The translations under genes were made by a program, and so were the position numbers. Shown one piece after another: positions 34,182 through 47,146 of a DNA stretch of 64,000 nucleotides. Location of the stretch: assembly GCA_963932465.1 (NCBI GenBank), contig OZ010794.1, positions 443,921,502-443,985,501 on the forward strand, in the 5' to 3' direction. This DNA is from Maratus speciosus (taxonomy: Eukaryota > Arthropoda > Arachnida > Araneae > Salticidae). The notes below the pieces were generated by a model. The model made no database searches, was not told where the DNA came from, and saw only the letters and a program-made list of their open reading frames with translations. Positions within the stretch are counted from its first letter, which is position 1; the number at the start of each line of letters is the position of its first letter.

Positions 34182-34484
34182 TTCAATTTACAGAAAACCA
34201 GCAATTACCCATAACGTGATAGGAAGAGGAAGTAGAGAACTGTCTTTTGAGAGCACCACTTTGATCATTCAGCTGCGATTACGCAAGTCACGTTTTGAAG
34301 CATCGTTATTTATTGAGTGCACATGAGTATATATACATATCACTGTTCTTTCACTTACTTCTGCGTAATATTCAAAATACACAGATTTTTGTGTAATACG
34401 CAAAAGGCGTAAATTCACGATATTCTGATTTTTTTTTCAGTGAACTAAAGTATTTATTCGTATATGCCGCATGGCATTTATATA
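34182..34484. other. Short AT-rich spacer
   Basis: Contains TGCGTAATATTCAAAATACACAG-like words related to 28400. No gene. Confidence 0.4.
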
Positions 34485-36319
34485 CAGTGTGTCCACGTAT
34501 AAACTGACCGACCTTTATTTTCGCAACCGTTGGTCCTAGATGCATACTTCCAATTACAAAAATGGTCAAAATTAGGTGCAGGGTTAAGATAAAAAAAGTT
34601 TGAAGCGAAAAAACAATTTAGTGAAGAATTACAGAATCTAAATTTTTATACGGCCCCCCGGTTCTATAAGTTATATTTAGTAAAATTTCCCTGTTACATT
34701 GGCAAGTAAGGCAAAAAAAGTCCCAAAATTCTACGATTAAAATTGACCGAGTAATAGCTGTTTAAAGTTGGAGTATACTTTTTGCTGCATATTAGGGGTC
34801 ATTCACAAATTTAGTAGAAATATAATTTCGTCAGATATATTAAAGAAATGGTTGAGAGTGAAATTAGCATTGCAATATAAATTTGAAATTTTTAATCATT
34901 CTGACATATTACTGCAAAATACACAATTTGTACTGAACATCATCATAAGAGGATAAAAATAACAAATTTTTTGTTAAATAAAAGGATGAAAAACAACAGC
35001 CTCAATTCTTTACAAAATGATACATATTTTAAAATGCTGTTAGATTACACTGTCTTTCAAATTTTGGGTTGTGGCATGTGTTTTAGCTTTTGAAAATTGA
35101 TTCTTATCTAATTTTTAGCACTGAATCCGAAAATGACCTTCATTTTAAACCATCACGTCAGGAATTTTCTCAAACCGCAAATTTCAAAGTTAAAAAGCTA
35201 AAAGTTAAAATTGATCCCCCTCCCCTCCTAACCTCATCGAACCCCCGAGTTGTTTATCTGTAAGAAACCCAATAAAAGCCAAAAAATCTAATAAATTATT
35301 GAATTAAATAAAATTAAACCGAATAAAAAAGTCTTACATCTATTTTATAGTATCAGATTTTTCGCTATTTTTAAACCGTGAAATTTACGATTTGCGAAAG
35401 ATCCTGGCATGATGGTTAAAAGTGAAGGTAATTTTTTGATTCAGCGTTAAAAAATACATAAAATGTAATTATAAAATTTAAAAAACGCAACCATCGCAGG
35501 TTTATGTTATCTAATCTAAAACTCTTTCTTAAACTTCTTGACGGTAATCTATCCTAATTTTTTTGTGTTATCCTCTAATATAAGTATGTATAAGATGGTA
35601 AGAGTCGAAAATCATAATAATATTACATTATAATCGGATTTAAGTCAGTATGTAAAAATTTAACTTCGATCGGACATTTGAAAATCAGTTAAAATTCGAG
35701 TACAAATTTTAAACTGGAAATGGAAAGACGATCATTGAAAGTTAAATAAAACCGTATGCAAATAACACAATTTTAGTTAAATGAAATCATAGCCTCAAAT
35801 CCTTACAAAATAAAACATATGTTAAAATACAATTATTTTAACTAATCAGAAACTTAACTAATAAAACTTAATCGTAATATTTGTACGATTTCTTTCAAAG
35901 CGCAGATACCTTGAAATAAGTTTAAGTACTTTAAGTACGATCCCTGAAAGCATGGCAGAAATCATCTGTTTTGATATGCAAAAAAGTGATATGCAAAAGT
36001 CATGCATTTCACATAAAAGTGGTTTAAGTCGTGCATTTCAAAGTTTCATAACTCGGTCAATTTTAATGTTAGTTGAATGGGACTTTTTTTTGTCTTACTT
36101 ATTAGTGTCACAGTAAAGTTTTACTAAATATCACTTATAGGACCGGGGGACCGTATAAAAATTTAAATTTCGTAATTTTTTAATAAATGTTTTTCTTGAC
36201 CCAAATCGCTTTAAAAATAATTCTTTACCTTATTTAAACCATTTTTGTAATTGGAAGTATGCATCTAGGACCAACGGTTGCGAAAATAAAGGTCGGTCAT
36301 GTTATACGTGGACACACTG
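34485..36319. mobile_element. 1.8-kb TIR element A (CAGTGTGTCCACG ends)
   Basis: Ends CAGTGTGTCCACGTATAA and its complement stand next to TATA runs. Inverted arms of ~280 bp (34485-34770 and 36045-36319) include TGCATACTTCCAATTACAAA. No transposase frame. It is a non-autonomous, TA-adjacent element. Confidence 0.88.
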
Positions 36320-36341
36320 TATATATATATATATATATATA

Positions 36342-36647
36342 CAGGGTGTTCATAATTAAATGACCCTAGTTCAAAGTTGTACAGACGAAAATATTGGTCA
36401 GAAAATTGTGAAATTTTGTGACGGACATAATAAAGGAATGGGAATTTGTTTGAGCGAGAAAAAAATAGTTCAAAATTTCGCCACCATTTTTTTTAGTGAA
36501 TTACACATTTTAAAAAGTTTTTACGCTTTATTTTTCTCAGATTAAATAAGACAAATATGCAGACCACACCCTGAAAAAAAAAATAACGCGTAAAAACTTT
36601 AAAAAAAAATATTCGTGTTCGAATTTGAACGGACCGTACAAACTCTG

Positions 36648-36684
<37 letters not shown>

Positions 36685-36909
36685 CCTACAACGGCGGCCA
36701 TTTTTTTCTCAGAGCTCAGGCCTAGTATTCAGTAGGGGGTGGCTAAATGTGTAATTTATAAAAAAAAACGCCCTCGGATGGCGAAATTTTGAACTAATTT
36801 TTTTTTTCGCTCCCTTCTTTATGTCCGACACAAAATTTCACAACTGTCTGACCAATAGTTTCGTATTTAGACAACTTTAAAGTAGGGTCGTTTAATTATG
36901 GAAACCCTG
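36342..36909. mobile_element. 0.57-kb TIR element B (CAGGGTGTTCATAA ends)
   Basis: Arms 36342-36500 and 36770-36909 are inverted copies (for example AATTGTGAAATTTTGTG and its complement with small changes). It holds a ~34-A run at 36648-36681. The open frame at 36360-36545 is just arm sequence. Confidence 0.87.
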
Positions 36910-37119
36910 TATATATATGGGGCATTCTCACAATCTTTTGATTTTCATGTCCCTGAATAATAATTTTTTATTTTAATACACTTTTTGTGTTTTTTTTTTT
37001 TTTTTTAATTTCATATACTGGGGAACATCCCATTGCATGATTGCACAACAATATTAACGAGATAAATAAGTTTTGGACGATGTTGGGGGTTCAAATACCT
37101 GGAAAACTCCTATACCGTC

Positions 37120-38031
37120 TGTGAAAGAGATGGTTTCTCGTTGCGGGAGTCTTCTTCCCTAAAAACTTGAGATATTGATAAATAAATGGAAATATCATTT
37201 GAATTACTTAAATGAGATTTTTAGATTTTTCCGTAGTGGAGTACGAATGCGCAAACAACACAATAAACTCAGATCCAGAAGATTCACTAATACTTGTAGC
37301 GAAATAAGGAAACTTTAATGAAAATTTGAAGAGACACATAAGTGCCTTGGGAGTGACCCCCCTTACACACAATCAAAACTTAATCTTTACATTCTGAGAA
37401 GCAGGCAAAGAGTGAGCAGTTTCACATTTTCATTCGTAAAGTTTTGGCGATATATAGATATTGGGTAAGACACAGATCTTGCCAAGGGGTGACCGTTACA
37501 TTGGAATACATGGGGTAGTTTAAATTTAGAAGAAAAGCCTAATAGGCGATAATTAGCCAAGCGTTAGTCCGTGAGAAAGTAAGAAAGAATCCGAAAGCTG
37601 TCAATAGCATTGGAATGAGTGCGGTAACTTGAAAGGCGACCTAAGTTTAAAAGTACATCTGGATATTATTATCTAACCACTGGTTTAACCAAAGTTTTGA
37701 CTATCTCTTAGTAAAGGATCGAATTAAAAAATCTGACAGAGAGAAATTTTATAGGCAGATGCAACGCGAAAAGAATGACTCTTTCGAAATGAAATGGCTG
37801 TGAATAATATTCTTTTTTTATTTTATTTACATAGATAAAAGAGCAGAGAGAGAGTTTTCTGGGAACGTTAAAGTAATGTGAAAAGGAAAGAAGATTAATT
37901 TAAAATTTAGATATACAAAAAGAAATAGAAAGGGGATTTTTATATTGATAGTTAATGTTAAATTTTAACTATCTAGGGATCATATTAATTACCTATAAAG
38001 AATACTATATGTGATATCAAACGATATCACA
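37120..38031 (-). repeat. LTR (3' copy by inferred orientation)
   Basis: 912 bp. It differs from the other LTR by one T in a T-run (near 37210) and one A/T change (near 37855), so the insertion is recent. Confidence 0.93.
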
Positions 38032-41000
38032 TATTTCCCCCCAAAAACCGACCAGCCTTGAATGCCCAGAGATGGGGAAGGGAAAAGAGAGGAAAAAAAA
38101 TCTGTGTCTTCTCCAAAGAAATAATAAAAACTTTACATGAAACAATACAAAACAATATCTTGAAATTGCAAATATATATATATATATATGATTATATATG
38201 TCATGACTTAAATATGCTTCATAATGTCCTTTTTTTATAAAGGCTCAGTAGAAGTTCAAAAAGGTTCACGTGAACTAGTCTTATAGACTATGTTTTAATA
38301 AACAGTATTCTTAACTGTACTTGTGCACATATTAATTCAACAACAGAATTTTTTGTACCTGTTTTGTATTTTGTGACGTCACATTAAAGTAAGGTACCAT
38401 TATCAATAAATTTGCAAATATTTGTTAGAAACTGGTTGTCATGACCAGTATTGAGAAGCTTTAAAAGAAGCTCTATAATTCTTCTCAAAATCTTGATCCA
38501 TTTCAGATCATAAAAATAAGTGGACAAAAAAAAATAAACACAACATATAACTAATTAAAATACAGTATGTAAAATAGCTAAATAATATTTATAAAAATAT
38601 GAATAAGCGATATAGATGGGCACAGAAATGTAATTGGGGCACCCATTCAGGAATGTTTCTTAGCCCAAATGAAGTGTGTGACCATAGAACTATAATTTTA
38701 AATTGAACACAATTTCTGAGTGCAGTGATTAGAAGAGAAAAAGAGATGCATTAATTACAAAACAAAAGTGTCCAATATCAAAATATAAAATATTTAAAAA
38801 AATTCTTATTTTTTTTGTGAGAAGCAGTCGTTATCTACTAATAGCAACTACAAACACCTCATGCAGTGAGCCCATTTATTTATCAAAGTTTTAACTTATT
38901 AATATGTCGAGATGACATTGTGTTAGTGAGGATCTGTACTATGGATAAAGATGAGGAAATTCCTAACAATTTACTGCAACTGAACAGCATTTGTGATTTA
39001 AAGTAACTGTTTTTCTTTTAAAACACATCGTCTGGCTTGTATAATTTAAAAGTGGTGTGTATCGAAAAAAAAAACACCTTAAAAGTATTATTTGAGAAAA
39101 GAAAATGTATTATGTGATCGTAGAAAAAGCATATGACAAAAGAGAAAAGCAACTGCTACAAAAGTATAGAGTTGTCTTAAATATCAGTGAAGGATTAAAA
39201 TTATGTAACTGTCAAAAATTGTCAAGCTGACAATTTGTAATTAATCAAAGTGATGATGACATTACTGTGTCATGGTATTTAGAACCAAGAAATTAAACGA
39301 TAATTTAATAACTGGTAACTTTTAAAATGTGAGAAAGTTTAATGATGAAAACATGGTGTAACATAAAACTAGAAAAGAAAAAAAAAACATGAGCCTAAAA
39401 TAAAAAATATGCATAGTATGTGAAGAGATAGTTTCCTATTTACTGAGAAATCTTTGTTGTTAAACAAAGTGATGGTGACATGAGAATGTCATTACATAAC
39501 AAAATATTACAAAGCAAAAAAAATTAAGTGTATGCAAAATGTAAAGTTTAATAAATGTTTATGTTGCAATGTATCATGTAAAATTAAAAATAGTCCTGGT
39601 ATAGTGAGACATAAAAACAAACATACAGAAAGAATGTTAATGTGCAAAGGTTCAAAAACTTGAAAAAAAAAGGAATATTTTCAATTCAGTATTCAATGTT
39701 TAAAAACAAACAAACATATATGCATGACTAAAAATGTAAGCAAATCTCAATGAACTAACGATGTATACGAGTATCGAAGCAATGTGTGTCAGTGAACAAA
39801 GGGTAAATTCAACGACATAGTTGCATGTGTAAATGAATACAGCAATCTAAGTATATCAATGAACAAAAGTGAAAAAATATTTCAAAGAAATAATGTGTAG
39901 GGGTACTTCACTGACTAGTGTAAAAGTAATACAATGAACTAAAGTGTGTTCAAAAGAATGAAACTTGCTATGAACTCATGTGTCTAACAAAAATATTATT
40001 ACAATGAACTAGAGTGTCTACTGTCTACCAAAACAAAATTGGTATGAACTGATATGCAAAACAAATCACAAGAAAGAAAACAAACTATGAACTAATATGT
40101 GTAAGGAAAAAAAATTCTATGAACTAAGTATTGTCATGAAAGAGAAAAAATAATAGTGCAATTGGTCCCTGGAGTACACAAAGAATTGACAATGCTATGA
40201 ACTCGTGTAAAGTGTTTTTTCTATGAACTCAGTGAACTATGAACTCAGTTGTGTAAGCTATGAACTCAGTTGTATGAACTATGAACACAAACTCATTGTG
40301 TACATATGGAACCAAGAGCATTGTATCACAAGCACAAAAATGCTTAGCCTAAAGTTAAAACAAACAAACAAACAAAAAAAAAACAAAGAACTGTGCTTTT
40401 AAGTAAAGAAAAGCGAAAAGGACAAATGTGAGCAGGAAAAGCTTCTTGTGTGATAAAAATGTGAACATTTGTACTCAACTTGTTGAACTAAAACTATAAA
40501 CAAGTGTCTAAGGTTTTATTCCGAATTTCCAAAAAATATCTAAAGAGATGTAAATGTTGTAAAAATTGTATAGTGTTGCTGTGTACCCTTCTGATAAAAA
40601 AAAATCTTTTACATGTGAAGAAAAAAAAAACAAAAACGATCCGCATCAGAGTATTTTCACACAAAAAGAATATATTTTCAATCATCCGACCATTTGCGCG
40701 CCGAATAGTCCGATGAAAAAAAATATATATAAAGCAGAACACAATTAATTTCTAAAAAAAAAACAAACCTTTAACTTTAAAATTAAATGTGAATTAAATT
40801 ATCACTTATGCCATATGGTGAAGCAATAAGATGTACCTAAGTGTATAAAAAGTGAAATATTAAAAAAAGTAATTTTTTTTTTTTGGAATCTTACAATGCT
40901 GTATATATCGCGAGAAAAAAAATTACTGTATGTGTGTGAAGGGAGGGGAAAAAGAAACCCCAAACTCATGAACTAGTGAAATGTATGTATATGAATAAAC

Positions 41001-43221
41001 AAAATTATATTCAAAAAGAGCCAATTTTGTGTAACGTAACCAAATATCTAACACATAAAGTACTTGTGAAAAAAAAAAGTTGAAAAAGAAAAAAAAATAT
41101 ATAAGAAATCCAAATCTTTCTTAAAAGTGTTCTTTTCAACAAAAATGATATAAACCGGAGAAGTGAATATTATCTTTGAACCACACTGTAATTTTATTTT
41201 TAAAACGGGCATGCATGGGCGACTACTGCTATCAATAATGGTTCTAGAACAATTCTGAATACTTTACAAGAAAAAAATTTTCACTACCAAAAAAAAAAAT
41301 CAAAATTAATCAAAAATTATTATTTGTCACACACTTTTCTTTCTTTTACCCAATGCATTCGTGAAATTTAAATATAAAACGAAATGGGGAAAAGTTAAAT
41401 TTTCGAAAAAAAGAAAAATATGGGTAACCAAAAATTGTCGCAATATTATATGACACAACATTTGAATTTAATAACATAAAATGCACAAAATATAAACCCA
41501 TCACATTTTCAAAAAAAAATTGAAATAATAATATAAGCATAATCGAAAAATTATGATAAAATATGAAAGCATAAAATATTTCTAGATTGCTTTAATTATT
41601 AAATTTTTTTTTAAAGCAATGGGAAAAGAACATCTATCTATATTTAACAAGACTTACCTTTGATAAAAATAAAAAAAAATGTTAAACACATATAGTCAAA
41701 TTAAAATATTCTGCACAAGAACCAAATAATTGATGGCACACGAATAAAAACACAATACTGAAATTTAAATATAAATTTCCATTTTTTTAGTTTTCATAAA
41801 TGTAACCCTGCTTAGATAAAACATAACCCTTGTAATGAAAACTTACTTGTCATTCAAAGCTAATTAAATATACTGAAGGTGTTATTAGCATAGTTTAAAA
41901 AAGTGACATCCATGCAGGAAAAAAAAATATGTAAAAAAAAAAAAAAAAAAGAGTAACCAATTTTTACACTTTCCCACCTGAGATACTACCTTAGTGTAAA
42001 AAGAAACAAATTACTAAAATAAAATAATACTCCTCATCAGTAAAGTAAACAAATAGCTAAAATAAGATTGTGAACCACATTAAAAAGTAAAATAAAAGAT
42101 AACCATACAAATAGAATAACTTGAATAACTTTCTCAATTTAAATAAAATGTTCATTGCCACAGTTTGTGTTATATGTAGATGTATCGTGGCTATTGTAAC
42201 ACAGTTGTAAATTGGCTTTAAAAGAGTACTTTCAATCAATTATTTTTGTTTTCATTTCTTTTTTTTTAAGAGAAATAATAAACAGTTCTCAAAATAAATA
42301 GTGAAAAGAAACAATCATAATCGCAAGGTGCGTTCCTATAAAAGCGTTAAATATCTTATTCATAACCAGGTAATTTATACATTATTTGTACAAAATATCC
42401 AGACCCATTTTTTTTTTTTAACTTTTTTTTTTTATACTGACAATTTAGTTCAAAAATGTGAAGTCTTACTATATCTGTAAAGCATAAAAAATGTCGTAAA
42501 ACTAGACATTTTAAAAAAGTCACATCACGGGAGCGACAACTGTATTTTCGAACTTGATGAGACATATTTCACAAATTAATTTTGAACACCGATGACTAAT
42601 CAACCGTGTAGAAATTATTCGCTGAAATCACACCACGCATCTTAATCACAATCCCATTTCACACTTTTTTTTGCAAGTACACGAGACTTTGAGATCTATT
42701 GCGAGTACTTTGAGATCTTGAATACTCAAAAACAGATTCACACACATCGCGCGCACAGGCACTATTCGAAAACTGACACTTTATTTTTCTCAAGTAGAAG
42801 ATGAAAATCCTCCGATCAGGCGAAAATGACACAAGAGTCGAAAATTCTTTAATCATCGCTTTCCATATCTAAAGCGAACTCCGCTTCCTTATATCCTTAT
42901 CAGGCGAGCGCAGGAGAAAGTGAAACAATGTAGCATCTGGAAACAACAAACATCTTTTCGACTCAAACGTTGACATCAGAGACCAGCGTATTTGAATGCC
43001 CGTAGATCACGTAGCACACCGTCGGCGATGAAACGGTCGACACACAGGGCTCACAGACCCGGATGAATGTTTCCATATAATTGTTTCTATAAGTGTTTCC
43101 ATATAATTGAGTAATCCAAAGAGCGAAGATTCGTAATTTTTTAATAGACCAATGCTGAATAAAAGCGAGGGTCACTCCCAGCTACAAGTTTAAAAAATCT
43201 TCTTCCTTCGGCACCAAAGTT
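38032..43221 (-). other. Non-coding interior of the LTR element
   Basis: Strongly A-rich on the plus strand. Between about 39700 and 40320 the word ATGAACT recurs with loosely repeated surroundings (ATGAACTCAGTTGTGT). Only short, unlike frames occur; the frames near 40494-40748 and 42963-43175 match no retroviral domain. Confidence 0.7.
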
Positions 43222-44134
43222 TGTGAAAGAGATGGTTTCTCGTTGCGGGAGTCTTCTTCCCTAAAAACTTGAGATATTGATAAATAAATGGAAATATCAT
43301 TTGAATTACTTAAATGAGATTTTTTAGATTTTTCCGTAGTGGAGTACGAATGCGCAAACAACACAATAAACTCAGATCCAGAAGATTCACTAATACTTGT
43401 AGCGAAATAAGGAAACTTTAATGAAAATTTGAAGAGACACATAAGTGCCTTGGGAGTGACCCCCCTTACACACAATCAAAACTTAATCTTTACATTCTGA
43501 GAAGCAGGCAAAGAGTGAGCAGTTTCACATTTTCATTCGTAAAGTTTTGGCGATATATAGATATTGGGTAAGACACAGATCTTGCCAAGGGGTGACCGTT
43601 ACATTGGAATACATGGGGTAGTTTAAATTTAGAAGAAAAGCCTAATAGGCGATAATTAGCCAAGCGTTAGTCCGTGAGAAAGTAAGAAAGAATCCGAAAG
43701 CTGTCAATAGCATTGGAATGAGTGCGGTAACTTGAAAGGCGACCTAAGTTTAAAAGTACATCTGGATATTATTATCTAACCACTGGTTTAACCAAAGTTT
43801 TGACTATCTCTTAGTAAAGGATCGAATTAAAAAATCTGACAGAGAGAAATTTTATAGGCAGATGCAACGCGAAAAGAATGACTCTTTCGAAATGAAATGG
43901 CTGTGAATAATATTCTTTTTTTATTTTATTTACATAGATAAAAGAGCAGAGAGAGTGTTTTCTGGGAACGTTAAAGTAATGTGAAAAGGAAAGAAGATTA
44001 ATTTAAAATTTAGATATACAAAAAGAAATAGAAAGGGGATTTTTATATTGATAGTTAATGTTAAATTTTAACTATCTAGGGATCATATTAATTACCTATA
44101 AAGAATACTATATGTGATATCAAACGATATCACA
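43222..44134 (-). repeat. LTR (5' copy by inferred orientation)
   Basis: 913 bp, almost identical to 37120-38031. It would hold the promoter, read leftward into the element. Confidence 0.93.
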
Positions 44135-45080
44135 CCGTCCCGTGTCCCTGATGCTAATTTTTAAGTTTGGAGCTGTCTGGATAAAATTGTTTCAATAAAA
44201 ATAATTCTATATAATTTTTTTTTCTGAAACTGGAACTATTGTTTTATATAAATATGTAGCTAAAAATTAACCTGCACACATTTTTAGGGTTGTTATTACT
44301 TTTTAAACTCTGTCCCTCGGTTTTAGATTCCTTACCATCCCTCTTCTAAAATTATACAGAAAATCGTTTCAGATGCAGCCACAGAAATTTTTTCAAGTTT
44401 TTTCTCATGCAGAAGTATGCTAGAGAAATAATGTCTAAAATTATTTGGCAGGAAATTTACTGTAGAATTTAAATCAGCATTTAAATATCAATTTCAAGCA
44501 TCGTGGCTTTATTGTTAGTCTCACTGTCCCCAAGGTTTATTCCTGCACTTTTCGAGGTAAATTAAAAAAAAAAAAATTAATTTAATCCAATGTTAACAGC
44601 TGTTTCTAAAAATCAAGGAACATTGTGGCTATCACTTAGTCTTAACATGATTTTCCTAAAAATAGGTGGTAATTTTCGTTACCGTTCCATCCTTAGCGTC
44701 CCTTTTTTCCAATACCATCCCCTTTTTTTACCTTACCGTCCCTTCTTTAACACCCCTTTAAGACAATGTTATACAAAAATTCTGTACTAAAAGTACTACA
44801 TTGTTATTATTTCTTATTTGAATGTCCCTTGGGCACTATGCAAATTCATTATAAGTAAAAATTTAGAAGAAAATAAAAAGCTATAGGAGTAAAATGGGAA
44901 GGAAAATTAAACTCGGAAGTTTAACTTACACCTCAGTTAAATGAAAAAAAATTTTGCTGTTGACCATTTTTTCTTTATTTTGAATCATTAAGGCATTCGT
45001 CTATCAGATTAAAATGTTATTTCAGCAAGTTTAATTTTGTCAGATTTTTTTCTCCAAAAGTCAAAAGATTGTGAGAATGC

Positions 45081-45122
<42 letters not shown>

Positions 45123-45125
<3 letters not shown>

Positions 45126-46768
45126 GGTGTCCAGCGAATAAGACCCTGATTTCAAAATTAAATATATCAAAAACAAAGATCAACAGAATTATGCGGTAAA
45201 CGGTTTGTTTATTAGCTAAGCTGTAAAAATGTTGTACAGAAGTTGCAAAAATTAGTTGCAAAAACCGCTAACAGATGGCGCTGTAATCGCAATGCCTATA
45301 AATTGTGTTTTGAAGTCGAGAGCCCTAGCGTCTCATTCCTAGATGGCTTCCTATGGAAGAACGAAACTTGGGAAAGACCGTTTTTTCGTTGGGGTAAGGT
45401 GCAGAAGTGGAGTCATCTGGTCACAGAATTATTGCATCAATGTTTCAATTTTAGAGAATTTCAATTAATAGAATTTTCAATAAAAAGTTTAGCAATCATT
45501 ATATAAGAACTTAAAAAATATTTTATTTGGGTAATGTGCAGAAGCGGAGCCATGTGTTGACAGAATTGAGATTTGTTTCAAATTTTGTTATAATCTACTT
45601 CGGTCCGGATACCAATATCTCTGTGGTATGTCTTTTCTCTTCTAATTGGTAGATCGTGGAATCGAATCCAAGTAGAGGAGGATTTGAAAAAAAAATGGAA
45701 ATCTTTACTTTTTAATATTTATTTAAACTGTGAAAAAAGTTTGAATAAAAAAATCCAAAGTTTCTGGTTTTAAAATTTAATTAAGCTAAAAGAAATCCCC
45801 TTTTTAAAAATAATTGAGCATTTGTAATAATGATTCATAAATCGTTTTTTTTTATTGTAAAGAATAGTTTGAATGAAAAAATACAAAGTTTCTATTTTTA
45901 AAAACTTAATTAAGTTAAAAAAAATAATTTTAATTTTAGAAACTCGTCTTCACTTTTTTTTTTTTTATCATTGAGCACAGAAATATGGTGCAGCTCCTAG
46001 CGATAGGATCCGATGTTGTTCGAAAGGAATGCAGCATCCAAAATACTTTTGCTTTGACGTTGATGATATGACTTATCATCAATTCCTTTTAAAAAAGAAA
46101 TAATTTAATGCATAATTTCTGTCTCTAAAACTTTGTTTACAAAGAAAAGAAATATATGTGTTGTGCTAAAACCAAAGTATTATGCCGTGATTTAAAAATA
46201 AATTAAAAGTGAAAAATTACACTTTATTTATAATAATTCAGGTATGAACAATAATACCAAAATATTATACCGTGATTTAAAAATATAAAAAATAAATAAA
46301 AAGTACAAAATTATTTTTCTAAATATATGCATTTTGTTTTAAATAACTATATGGCATTAAAGATTGAATTTAATAAAACATTTAAAAAATCCTTATAATG
46401 ATTTCTAAAATTTTTTTTTGAAAATTCTATTAATTAAAATTTTCTAAAATTAAAGCTGATGCAATAATTCTGTGACCAGATGTCTCCACTTCTGCACATC
46501 ACCCCAATGAAAAAATGGACATTCCCAATATTCGTTTTTACGTAGGGAGCCATCTATGAATGAGACGCCAGTGGTCTGGATTTCGAAGCAGTTTACAAGT
46601 ATTGCGATTATAGCGCCATCTGTTAACGGTTTTTGTAACTAAATTTTGAAACTTCTGTATAACATTTTTACAGCTTAGCTAATAAACAAACCGTTTACCG
46701 CATAATTCTATTGATCTTTGTTTTTGAGATATTTAATTTTGAAATCAGGGTCTTATTCGCTGGACACC

Positions 46769-46771
<3 letters not shown>
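45123..46771. mobile_element. 1.65-kb TIR element D (CAGGGTGTCCAGCG ends)
   Basis: Long inverted arms (about 45123-45500 and 46400-46771) share CAGGGTGTCCAGCGAATAAG and GATGGCGCTGTAATCGCAAT-like blocks. It is flanked by long TA runs on both sides. The frame at 45243-45506 lies in the left arm and is not a gene. Confidence 0.9.
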
Positions 46772-46823
<52 letters not shown>

Positions 46824-47095
46824 TATTTCTATGTTTTTTTCCTTTTATCGTTTTTCTAGTAGTTTCATTTAACTTTATGAAATAAAGGAGGACATTGCAT
46901 AAAGGAAAAAGGAAACTTATATTGTGAAACACTTTATCAAAGGTGATAGTCCAAAATAACAGGTAAGTCTCAAATGATTTCTGTTTGAGGATAGCAAGCG
47001 GTCAAGCCAAAAGTACTATTTTCAAATAGCCCTATCAACTGCGACAACACATAAGAAAGAAATTAGAAAATTAGGAGTGGATCACTCCTGAAAAC

Positions 47096-47146
<51 letters not shown>

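Larger units (their letters stand above)
37120..44134 (-). mobile_element. LTR retrotransposon without coding capacity (LARD-like)
   Basis: Two ~912-bp LTRs starting TGTGAAAG and ending TATCACA flank 5.2 kb. The 5-bp target duplication CCGTC lies at 37115-37119 and 44135-44139. Orientation is read as minus: a purine tract (GGGGGGAAATA in complement) precedes the 37120-38031 LTR, and TTTGGTGCCGAAG, a plausible primer-binding site, follows the other LTR. No gag, protease, RT or integrase motif appears in any frame; all frames are under 100 codons. It must have moved using proteins from elsewhere. Confidence 0.92.
36919..45083. mobile_element. TIR element C (GGGGCATTCTCAC ends), split by an LTR element
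   Basis: The left end GGGGCATTCTCACAATCTTT matches the complement of the right end over 23 bases with one mismatch. Both ends touch TA runs. Removing the LTR insertion and one target copy leaves about 1.15 kb. The remaining parts, 36919-37119 and 44135-45083, contain no gene. Confidence 0.82.

Noticed and set aside
37120..44134. Plus-strand orientation of the LTR element
   Set aside because: No purine tract precedes 43222 on the plus strand; the G-rich tract and primer-site candidate both fit minus orientation.
45243..45506. 87-codon frame (+)
   Set aside because: Lies in the left arm of TIR element D and is mirrored, with changes, in the right arm.
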